From NCBI GenBank assembly GCA_934130485.1, contig CAKOYE010000036.1:1-9944 (forward strand): 9,944 nucleotides of DNA, given 5' to 3'. Positions 1 to 6,059 of this stretch are shown here, in pieces. The position numbers were made by a program, and so were the translations under genes. Within the stretch, counting starts at the first letter, position 1. Each line of letters begins with the position of its first letter. Under the pieces are notes generated by a model that was given only the letters and a program-made list of their open reading frames with translations, was not told where the DNA came from and ran no database searches. Source of the stretch: an uncultured Bacilli bacterium. GTDB lineage: Bacteria; Bacillota_I; Bacilli_A; RF39; UBA660.

Positions 1-120
1 GCACCAGATTGATACTAAACTCGAACTTTTCGAGATAATATAAAAACTACTCTCAAATAAACCAGAAAGTGGTTCCATTTTTAAAAATTAATAACACACT
101 TGCAAGTTGACATATCAATT
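1..120. repeat. Left copy of ~120-bp intergenic direct repeat (truncated by window edge)
   Basis: This non-coding segment matches 557-675 in the same orientation. Positions 31-70 match 586-625 with a single difference, and 71-120 align to 626-675 without gaps at roughly 78% identity. It holds a 6-bp hairpin at 20-34 (CTCGAA, loop CTT, TTCGAG) and a terminator-like stem at 45-74. The similarity already exists at base 1, so the repeat probably continues to the left. It lies just upstream of the 126-aa gene and supplies that gene's likely promoter. Confidence 0.85.
45..81 (+). terminator. Possible terminator within the left repeat, for a gene left of the window
   Basis: AACTACT at 45-51 can pair with AGTGGTT at 68-74 (one G-U wobble), followed by CCATTTTT. 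An alternative small stem, AACCA/TGGTT around GAAAG at 60-74, exists only in this copy. The equivalent stem in the right copy is longer and followed by TTTTATTTT, so this copy is probably a weakened version of the same element. By position it would end transcription from a gene outside the window. Confidence 0.4.
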
Positions 121-133
121 AACTAGTTAAATT
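107..133 (+). promoter_or_regulatory. Likely promoter of the 126-aa gene
   Basis: A perfect -35 hexamer TTGACA at 107-112 is followed 15 nt later by TAAATT at 128-133, a weak -10 at slightly short spacing. The ribosome binding site AAGGAG follows at 141-146. The matching place in the right repeat copy has no TTGACA, which agrees with there being no plus-strand gene after it. Confidence 0.45.
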
Positions 134-150
134 TATTAGAAAGGAGTAAT

Positions 151-531
151 ATGAATAAAATTACTAAAGATAATTTAGATGAGTTTATAAACTATTATCA
201 TAAATTTCATGATAGTTATATTACAAATGTTAATTATGATATTTCTAAATCGCAAATAGAACTTTTAATTAATGTTTGTTGGGTTGGAAAACCTATACTA
301 AAAGATGATAAAACTTATCAAACTAATAAGATAAAAATGAGAATGATTTTAAATAACATTGAGCAATGTAATAATAAAGAGATGTTTTCGTGGGATTATA
401 TAAACGAAGTATTTATAAAGTATATTAAATTAAACAATAATGAGTTTATATGTTTTGCAAGTGATGAACAAGAACCTTTGATATATATTATTTGTGAAAG
501 TGTGGAATATGAAGAAATAAAAGATAACTGA
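151..531 (+). CDS. 126-aa soluble protein of unknown function, flanked by direct repeats
   Basis: I do not recognise this gene with confidence. The start is ATG after AAGGAG with a 4-nt gap, and the stop is TGA. The product is acidic, with no signal peptide or membrane segment. It opens with a helix-like stretch, then FHDSY at residues 19-23 and alternating hydrophobic strands (ITNVNYDI, IELLINVCWVG), and ends with strands FICFASDE and LIYIICESVEYEEI. An HD-containing helix followed by beta strands occurs in several families of small immunity-type proteins of polymorphic toxin loci, but this is only a resemblance. The gene stands alone between two copies of an intergenic repeat, which suggests one unit of a duplicated gene array; tandem copies are common for immunity genes. 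Its 3' end converges with the ABC transporter gene. Confidence 0.8.
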   Translation: MNKITKDNLDEFINYYHKFHDSYITNVNYDISKSQIELLINVCWVGKPILKDDKTYQTNKIKMRMILNNIEQCNNKEMFSWDYINEVFIKYIKLNNNEFICFASDEQEPLIYIICESVEYEEIKDN

Positions 532-556
532 TAGTTGTTCTAGTTCTTCGCTTATG

Positions 557-675
557 GCAACAGATTGATTGATACTCGAACCCTTCGAGACAATATAAAA
601 ACTACTCTCAAATAAACCAGAAAGTAGTTTTATTTTGTAAATTTAATAACACACTTGTAAACTGATATATCGATT
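557..675. repeat. Right copy of the ~120-bp intergenic direct repeat
   Basis: This is the second copy of the element at 1-120, 556 bp further right. It keeps the mini-hairpin at 575-589 (CTCGAA, loop CCC, TTCGAG) with an unchanged stem and a changed loop. The core 586-625 is nearly identical to the left copy. The last 50 bp differ at about eleven positions, mostly transitions, and the TTGACA promoter box of the left copy is lost. It fills the gap between two convergent genes. Confidence 0.85.
598..636. terminator. Bidirectional terminator inside the right repeat
   Basis: AAAACTACT at 598-606 and AGTAGTTTT at 623-631 form a 9-bp stem with a 16-nt loop. On the plus strand it runs into TTTTATTTT; on the minus strand it runs into TTTTTATATT. 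It sits between the convergent 126-aa gene and ABC transporter gene and could end both transcripts. The stem is rich in A-T pairs and the loop is large, so efficiency is uncertain. Confidence 0.6.
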
Positions 676-697
676 GGCGTGTGAAAAAATTTATCAA

Positions 698-2287
698 CTA
701 TTTTTCTAACATTACTCTTTTATCAAAATAGTAATGTTTATTACATATTTCAGTTAGTTTTGGTCTGTGAGTTACTATAAGACAAGTTTTATCTTTTAAA
801 TACTTATTAATCATATCGTAAATTTTATTTTCTGATAAACTATCTAAATTTGATGTAGGTTCATCTAAAATATAAATTTCTTTGTTTAATAAAATTCCCC
901 TTATTATATTTAGTCGTTGTTTTTGTCCTGCGGATAATTTAATTCCTTTTTCACCTACAAGCGTATCTAATCCATTTTCTAAATCGTTTATCCATTCATC
1001 TAATCCAGCATCTTTTAAATATTCATTTAATACTTCGTTTGAAATTCTTTTGCCTAAGCATAAATTTTCTTTAATAGTTAAATCAAATAAATCGGATTCT
1101 TGAGAAATATAAGCAATGTCTGGAGTTTTCGATGTCGGTGTACCATCGGTTAAATAATTTTTATCATCAATATCATAAAATCTACAAAATAAAGATAAAA
1201 ATGTGGATTTTCCTTGACCCGACTCACCAACAATACTTATTTTATCTTTTTTATTTAATGAAAAATTTGGTATTTTAATAATCGTATTACTTTCATTATT
1301 GTATTTAAATTCGATATCCTTAAGTGTTATATTATTCCAATTTCTAATTTTGTTTTGTTGTTCTTCTTCTATAATCATTTTTTCTATTTGATTATTTGCT
1401 GACTTAAATTTATTATAATGAATAAATAAGGTTGCAACGCCTTTTAATTCAACATTTAATCCACTGAACATTGAAGAATAGAATACTATATAACTAAATA
1501 CATCATCACCATTTTTCATTCTAAAAAATAAGCTAATTAATATAATTGCATACATTAGATAAACTAATCCATTAATACCATCAGATCTCATTGAGTGAAA
1601 TATGTATGATTTTTGTAATGGTTTTTTTACAACATCAAATTTTTTGTTCATTGTTCCTGTTGCATAATCTAGAGCATCAAAGTTTTTTACTATTTTTACA
1701 TTTTGTAAGAAATCAACAGCGGTTGCATTATATTTAGCATTTGTATCATTATATTCTTCTTGAAATTTAACATTTGATTTTGTAATTATAACGTTATAAA
1801 TAACAATAATAATTGTAAAAATAAAACATAGTATAAACATAATATGACTTTGTGTCCATACTTGAATTAAAAATACAGTGATGGCAACGCAAAATCCATT
1901 TACTGTCATCATTATCTCATCTAAAAGTGCAACAGTTTCTTCGCTTATTATATCTAATTGTTTTTTTAGATAACCTGTATGGGTGTTATTTATTCTATAA
2001 ACATTCATATTACACAATCTTTTAAAATAAGCAATTTGTAAATCCTTTTTACTAACTTCGAGAAAAGGTTCTACTTTGGTAGTCCATAAAATATTAAAAA
2101 ATATTTCTAATATTTTAATTGCAATTGTAAGTATAATTAACCATTTGAATTTTTCTAAACTAAATGGTATAGATAAAAATATTGATAATATAACTGGCAT
2201 TATATATAAACATATATTTTCCAAAAAAGCATTTATAAAACATAAAGTATATTTTTTCTTATTTAATACTTTAAATGGATACATCAT
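698..2287 (-). CDS. ABC exporter half-transporter (fused membrane and ATPase domains)
   Basis: The 529-aa protein has an N-terminal membrane domain (about residues 15-290, hydrophobic segments near 15-40, 47-68, 128-145, 148-168 and 240-275) and a C-terminal ATPase. ATPase motifs are Walker A GESGQGKST (354-362), Q-loop Q396, signature LSAGQ (451-455, Ala for the usual first Gly), Walker B IYILDE (471-476), D-loop SNLD (479-482) and switch His507. This is a type IV exporter half-molecule that should work as a homodimer or pair with another half. It is shorter than the usual 570-600 aa, mainly between Walker A and the Q-loop and at the C-terminus. There is no C39 peptidase domain. Substrate is unknown. 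GAGGTG precedes two adjacent ATGs; the second would have better spacing. It lies 61 bp after the 274-aa gene on the same strand, with no terminator between, so the two are probably co-transcribed. Confidence 0.93.
   Translation of the reverse strand: MMYPFKVLNKKKYTLCFINAFLENICLYIMPVILSIFLSIPFSLEKFKWLIILTIAIKILEIFFNILWTTKVEPFLEVSKKDLQIAYFKRLCNMNVYRINNTHTGYLKKQLDIISEETVALLDEIMMTVNGFCVAITVFLIQVWTQSHIMFILCFIFTIIIVIYNVIITKSNVKFQEEYNDTNAKYNATAVDFLQNVKIVKNFDALDYATGTMNKKFDVVKKPLQKSYIFHSMRSDGINGLVYLMYAIILISLFFRMKNGDDVFSYIVFYSSMFSGLNVELKGVATLFIHYNKFKSANNQIEKMIIEEEQQNKIRNWNNITLKDIEFKYNNESNTIIKIPNFSLNKKDKISIVGESGQGKSTFLSLFCRFYDIDDKNYLTDGTPTSKTPDIAYISQESDLFDLTIKENLCLGKRISNEVLNEYLKDAGLDEWINDLENGLDTLVGEKGIKLSAGQKQRLNIIRGILLNKEIYILDEPTSNLDSLSENKIYDMINKYLKDKTCLIVTHRPKLTEICNKHYYFDKRVMLEK
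708..738. repeat. 9-bp inverted repeat at the 3' end of the ABC transporter gene
   Basis: AACATTACT at 708-716 and AGTAATGTT at 730-738 are perfect inverted copies separated by 13 nt. They lie inside the last codons of the ABC transporter gene. On the minus-strand transcript the stem is followed by an A-rich stretch and only later, after the stop, by a T run near 684-691. It may protect the 3' end or contribute to termination, or be chance. Confidence 0.5.
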
Positions 2288-2348
2288 AAAAACACCTCAA
2301 TATAATTTTATCATAATTTTGTTTAACATTTTATAAATGTATTCAAAT

Positions 2349-3173
2349 TTATTTTATTTTATGCAATACTTTTTGTATTTGATCAGTTTCATAATTAACT
2401 TCAAAATTGTTTTCTAATTGATGAAGTAATTGGCTCTTTTGAAAAGAAAGTTTCGAACTATCTTTTTTTACAAATCTTAGACCATATAAATTTTGAAAAA
2501 AATCTAAGTCATATAACGTTTCACTTAAAATATCTAAAGCTCCAGCTTTTAATATTCCCAATTTAGAACTTAAAAGTTTATACATTTCTTCATCACTATA
2601 ATTTTGTAGATATTCATATCCTATAACTTCCTCAAAATGATACATAGCCTCATTATAACAAAGTAATTCTATTGGATCATTTTTAAATAATTCTTGTTTA
2701 GATTGCTTTAATGATTTATTTCTTTCTTCTAATATTTGTTTAATTGATAATAAAACTTCTTTTTGTGATTTACTTGTTGAATTTTGTAATCTTTTAGTCA
2801 AATTTATTATTTCTTTAGTACAAACTTTAGTAAAGAAAGTATCTCCAAAATCTAGTTCATTGCATAAATGTTTTTCGCTAAATAGTAAATTGTTTGAATA
2901 ACAATCTGTTTTCCAGTCATACATAAAATATGTTTCCATAAGTTGTTGCATATTAATATTTGGCGAAATTAAATAATTATTAATATCTAATCCTCTTTTT
3001 TGTATTACTTTATCATCAAAATGTAGTAAATCATCAAACTCACAATTTACATTTTTTATTCTTTTTCTTAACTCACTTTCAGCACATTTTCTTAATATAT
3101 CTTTATTTTTATCATTTAAGATAATTAAAACTAAATTTGATATACTAACTTTTTTTAAATTTATAATTTCCAT
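2349..3173 (-). CDS. 274-aa soluble protein of unknown function
   Basis: I do not recognise a family. The start is well supported by AGGAGG seven nt before the ATG. The protein has no signal peptide or membrane segment and looks mainly helical and cytoplasmic. Its N-terminal ~45 residues (SNLVLIILND, CAESELRKRI) look like an amphipathic helical module. A central part, about 59-120, contains KRGLDINNYL, MQQLMETYFMY and ELDFGDTFF. Residues 121-167 are charged and helical, possibly coiled coil. It has six cysteines (30, 44, 91, 104, 118, 172) without a clear metal-site spacing. The TAA stop is 61 bp before the ABC exporter gene with no terminator between. By position it may serve the exporter's substrate or regulation; that is inference only. 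Confidence 0.82.
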   Translation of the reverse strand: MEIINLKKVSISNLVLIILNDKNKDILRKCAESELRKRIKNVNCEFDDLLHFDDKVIQKRGLDINNYLISPNINMQQLMETYFMYDWKTDCYSNNLLFSEKHLCNELDFGDTFFTKVCTKEIINLTKRLQNSTSKSQKEVLLSIKQILEERNKSLKQSKQELFKNDPIELLCYNEAMYHFEEVIGYEYLQNYSDEEMYKLLSSKLGILKAGALDILSETLYDLDFFQNLYGLRFVKKDSSKLSFQKSQLLHQLENNFEVNYETDQIQKVLHKIK

Positions 3174-3192
3174 AGCTATACCTCCTAGTAAA

Positions 3193-3222
3193 ATTATATC
3201 ATATTAATTTAAAAATTTTTCA
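3193..3222 (-). promoter_or_regulatory. Minus-strand promoter for the 274-aa gene and ABC exporter
   Basis: On the minus strand an extended -10, TGATATAAT, lies at 3193-3201, with a poor -35 (TGAAAA at 3217-3222) 18 nt away. The -10 is only 20 nt from the ATG, so the transcript would start close to the AGGAGG site and have a very short leader. Confidence 0.5.
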
Positions 3223-3246
3223 TATTTTTTTTATTTGTGTTATAAT
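3217..3246 (+). promoter_or_regulatory. Plus-strand promoter for the tatD operon
   Basis: An extended -10, TGT then TATAAT, lies at 3238-3246. A weak -35, TTTTCA, lies at 3217-3222 with an 18-nt spacer. The same six bases serve as the -35 of the minus-strand promoter read the other way, so the two divergent promoters overlap. The leader of about 70 nt carries a small 5-bp hairpin (3264-3277) followed by eight T. Confidence 0.5.
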
Positions 3247-3323
3247 TATATTAATTACTACTTATAACTGGTGTTATTAATTTTTTTTGGCAGATTATAT
3301 ATAATAGGAAGAAAGTTGATATT

Positions 3324-4076
3324 ATGGCAATAGACTCACATATGCATATTAATAGTATTGTTTTAAAAAATACTTTAGATTATATTAATGAAATAATTGA
3401 TAATGCTGATATTGAAAGTGTTATAAATGTTGGACTTAATATTGATACTTCAAATGAATCAATTATGATTTCAAAAATAAATTCCAAGTTCTATTCTACC
3501 ATTGGAATACATCCTTTATATACTGAATTACAAGACATAAATTCCTTATATAATTTAGAAATTACTGATAAAGTTGTTGCTATTGGTGAAATTGGTTTAG
3601 ATAGTAATAAAAATAATTTTGAAGAACAAAAAAGATATTTGATTAAACAAATTATAATTGCTAATGAACTTCATTTACCAGTTGTTATTCATTCTAATAA
3701 TACTAATAAATTAGTAATAGAAATATTTAATAATTATGTTAAACCTAAATATGGATGTGTTTTTCATTGTTTTCAACCAGATATAGATGCTTTAAATTAT
3801 TTAATAGAAAATGGTTATTATATATCATTTGGAGGTAGAATAACTTATAAAACAGCTAGAAGGTCAATTGAAGTAGCAAAGTTAGTGCCTAATGATTTAT
3901 TTTTAGTTGAAACAGATAGTCCATATATTTCACCAGAACCATTTAGAGTGGAAATTAATAGAACATCTAATATAAAATATATAATAAGTAAAATTGCTGA
4001 AGTAAAAGAAATGGGTTTTGAAGAAGTAGAAAGTATAACTACTAAAAATACAAAAAGACTATTTAAAAAATTATAA
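3324..4076 (+). CDS. tatD: TatD-family metal-dependent hydrolase (DNase)
   Basis: The 250-aa length and motif order fit TatD/YabD proteins, TIM-barrel metallohydrolases with reported 3'-5' exonuclease activity on DNA, acting in the cytoplasm. Visible metal and active-site residues are DSHMH (His6, His8), GIHP (61-64), GEIGLD (Glu89), VIHS (His123), FHCF (His148) and ETDSPY (Glu196, Asp198). TYKTARR at 174-180 matches the usual TFKNA segment. The loop after ETDSPY, normally RGKRNEP-like, is PEPFRVEINRTSN, so it is diverged but alignable. The ATG is preceded by AGGAAG with a rather long 12-nt spacing; no better start is in frame. It is first in a likely operon, 21 nt before the transglutaminase-like gene. 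In Bacillus the homologue yabD precedes a cell-wall gene and rnmV-ksgA; rnmV and ksgA are not seen here. Confidence 0.95.
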   Translation: MAIDSHMHINSIVLKNTLDYINEIIDNADIESVINVGLNIDTSNESIMISKINSKFYSTIGIHPLYTELQDINSLYNLEITDKVVAIGEIGLDSNKNNFEEQKRYLIKQIIIANELHLPVVIHSNNTNKLVIEIFNNYVKPKYGCVFHCFQPDIDALNYLIENGYYISFGGRITYKTARRSIEVAKLVPNDLFLVETDSPYISPEPFRVEINRTSNIKYIISKIAEVKEMGFEEVESITTKNTKRLFKKL

Positions 4077-4097
4077 TTTGTAAATTTTGAGGTATAT

Positions 4098-4625
4098 ATG
4101 AAAGATAAAGTTAATAAGATATTTTCTGTAATGGATCAAATAGAATATGGATTTAAGGATTCCAGTGGACAAAATATAATTAATAATTTAAGTAAATGGG
4201 ATAATGAATTTGACAAATTTTATTATTTACAAACACCAGAAGAATTATTAACTTCAAAATGTGGTGTGTGTTGGGATCAGGTTGAATTAGAAAGAAAACT
4301 ATTTTCTGATAGTAATATTAATTTTAAAACCTATTTTATTTATATTATTGATAATGATATGTTACCTTCACATACATTTTTAGTATATAATGACGATAAA
4401 AATTATTATTGGTTTGAACATTCTTGGGGTGAATATAAAGGTATTCATAAATATAATTCTATTAAAGATTTATTTGATGATGTAATTTATAAATTTAAAA
4501 GTAGTCATAAAGAAGTAAGTGACAGTTCAAAAGTTTTTTTATATGAATATGAAAAACCTAAGTGTCATATTACTTGTAATGATTTTTATAAATATATTGA
4601 AACTCAAAAATTAATTGATTTTTAA
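4098..4625 (+). CDS. Small transglutaminase-fold (papain-like) protein
   Basis: The 175-aa protein shows the three-part signature of the transglutaminase-like superfamily: KCGVCWDQVELER around residues 54-66, with Cys58 the likely nucleophile and Cys55 beside it; SHTFLVY with His92; and YYWFEHSW with Glu107 as the likely third residue. Members act as cysteine peptidases, transferases or inactive binders, so the reaction cannot be stated. It has no signal peptide or membrane helix, so it should be cytoplasmic. GAGGT lies only 4 nt before the ATG. It is 21 nt after tatD and 45 nt before the SpoIID-like gene, all on one strand, which suggests one transcript. Two further cysteines sit in KCHITC near the C-terminus (156 and 160). 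Confidence 0.75.
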   Translation: MKDKVNKIFSVMDQIEYGFKDSSGQNIINNLSKWDNEFDKFYYLQTPEELLTSKCGVCWDQVELERKLFSDSNINFKTYFIYIIDNDMLPSHTFLVYNDDKNYYWFEHSWGEYKGIHKYNSIKDLFDDVIYKFKSSHKEVSDSSKVFLYEYEKPKCHITCNDFYKYIETQKLIDF

Positions 4626-4670
4626 TTACATAAAAAAACATAATGTGTCAAAAATATAAGTGGTGATACT

Positions 4671-6032
4671 ATGATTAGTAAATATAGACTTATTGATGAT
4701 ACATTATTTTTGTATTTTGATTTTAATTATGAATTTGGTAAATTTAATATACCAAAAGGAAAAGATGGTTATATTAATACCATTAAAAATTTTATTAAAA
4801 ATATAGGATATAAGGGAACAAAAGTAGTTTTAATGGTAGGAACTATTGCCGTTGCGACACTAGCAATAAATAGTTCTAATTCTACAAGTGATTTTGAATT
4901 CAAATTATTAAATAGTGAAAAAGGAATTGAAAATTTAATTAGTAGTGAAATATTTAATTCAAATAATGGTTTATCATATTCTAATACTGATGATTTAAAT
5001 GAAAATTCCTTTGTACAAAATAATGAGGAAGATAAAAATAACGAAATAGTTAATGAGATAAATAGTAACCAAAACAGTAATATTCAAAGTAATGATATCC
5101 AAAATGATGATATAGTTAATGAATTACCAAATGAGGTAAATAATGATTTACTTATTTTTCAAGATGAAAATACTAATAAAGGCGAAAGTAATGAGTTTAC
5201 TAATACAGACAATAATTTATCTGATGTTGAAGTAAAAGAAGAAAATAAAAATCCCATTTCATTAATTCATAATGGTAATACTGTAAATATAGAATTAGAA
5301 GATTATGTTATAGGAGTAGTAGCAGCGGAAATGCCGGCATCATTTCATATAGAAGCTTTGAAGGCTCAAAGTGTAATAGCGCGTACTTATGCTTTAAATA
5401 AGTTAAGTAAAGGAGTTACTTTAACAGATAATAATTCTACACAAAATTATATTGATATAGATCAAATGAGAAATAAATGGGGAGTAGAGTTTGATAAGTA
5501 TTATAATAAAATTAAGGATGCTGTTTTATCTACAGAAGGTACAACATTAAAATACAATGATGAATATATAGATGCAGTATATTTTTCAACAAGTAATGGT
5601 TATACAGAAGACTCTATTAATGTGTGGGGGAATGATATTCCTTATTTAAAAAGTGTTGAAAGTTCTTGGGATAGAGATGCCTCTAGTTTTTTTAGAACAC
5701 AAATAATGGATTTAAATACTTTTAATTCAAAATTAGGAACAAATATATCAAATGGTGATGAAATAAGTGTACTAGAAAGAAATGGATCTTCAAGAGTTAG
5801 TAAGATAAGTGTTGGTGGTAAAATTTTTAGTGGAGTTCAATTCAGAAATATTTTAGGACTTCGATCAGCTGATTTTGATATAGAACTTAATGCTAATGTT
5901 TTAACTATAACTACTAGAGGGTATGGACACGGAGTTGGAATGAGTCAATATGGAGCAAATGGTATGGCTCAAAATGGATATAATTATAAACAAATTTTAA
6001 CATATTATTATCAAAATGTTTCTATTAATTAA
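4671..6032 (+). CDS. Membrane-anchored SpoIID/LytB-domain peptidoglycan hydrolase
   Basis: The 453-aa protein has four parts. Residues 1-48 are a cytoplasmic lead; 50-66 form one membrane helix; 67-193 are a low-complexity Asn/Glu/Asp linker outside the cell; 194-453 are a complete SpoIID/LytB domain. The domain shows AAEMPASF with the expected catalytic Glu220, EALKAQSVIARTYA (228-241), YFSTSNGYTED (304-314) and GYGHGVGMSQYGANGMA (417-433), ending in the ILTYYYQNV type of tail. SpoIID is a lytic transglycosylase acting on denuded glycan strands during engulfment, and LytB-type relatives modulate amidases. This domain also occurs outside sporulation, so it does not prove spore formation. The usual SpoIID is about 340 aa; the excess is the linker and N-terminal lead. 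The start uses a GGTGAT site 4 nt before ATG. It is last in the tatD operon. Confidence 0.9.
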   Translation: MISKYRLIDDTLFLYFDFNYEFGKFNIPKGKDGYINTIKNFIKNIGYKGTKVVLMVGTIAVATLAINSSNSTSDFEFKLLNSEKGIENLISSEIFNSNNGLSYSNTDDLNENSFVQNNEEDKNNEIVNEINSNQNSNIQSNDIQNDDIVNELPNEVNNDLLIFQDENTNKGESNEFTNTDNNLSDVEVKEENKNPISLIHNGNTVNIELEDYVIGVVAAEMPASFHIEALKAQSVIARTYALNKLSKGVTLTDNNSTQNYIDIDQMRNKWGVEFDKYYNKIKDAVLSTEGTTLKYNDEYIDAVYFSTSNGYTEDSINVWGNDIPYLKSVESSWDRDASSFFRTQIMDLNTFNSKLGTNISNGDEISVLERNGSSRVSKISVGGKIFSGVQFRNILGLRSADFDIELNANVLTITTRGYGHGVGMSQYGANGMAQNGYNYKQILTYYYQNVSIN

Positions 6033-6059
6033 AAAAACACTATCAAGTGTTTTTATTTT
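6033..6059. terminator. Bidirectional terminator between SpoIID-like and VanY-like genes
   Basis: AAAAACACT (6033-6041), loop ATCA, and AGTGTTTTT (6046-6054) form a 9-bp stem. The plus strand continues ATTTTA, and the minus strand continues with TT to give seven T in a row. It starts directly after the SpoIID-like stop codon and overlaps the VanY-like stop codon by two bases, so it ends both convergent transcripts. Confidence 0.85.

Noticed and set aside
571..590. CTCGAACCCTTCGAG resembling a tRNA T-arm
   Set aside because: No acceptor, D or anticodon stems fit around it, and the left copy has a different loop; it is part of the intergenic repeat.
1..697. Integron-type gene cassette with attC-like ends
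   Set aside because: Hairpins flank a single gene, but there is no integrase and no recognisable core site; tandem duplication explains it more simply.
882..1103. Open frame of 73 codons on the plus strand
   Set aside because: It lies antisense to the ATPase domain of the ABC exporter, which has clear family motifs; no ribosome binding site.
2076..2336. Open frame of 86 codons on the plus strand
   Set aside because: It is antisense to the start of the ABC exporter gene; its hydrophobic look is the shadow of membrane segments.
2326..2340. ACATTT-TAT-AAATGT inverted repeat between the 274-aa gene and the ABC gene
   Set aside because: Short, AT-only except two pairs and no T tract; such palindromes are expected by chance in this DNA.
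3264..3288. ATAAC-TGGT-GTTAT hairpin followed by eight T in the tatD leader, as an attenuator
   Set aside because: Only five mostly A-T pairs, and three bases separate stem and T run; too weak to claim without RNA data.
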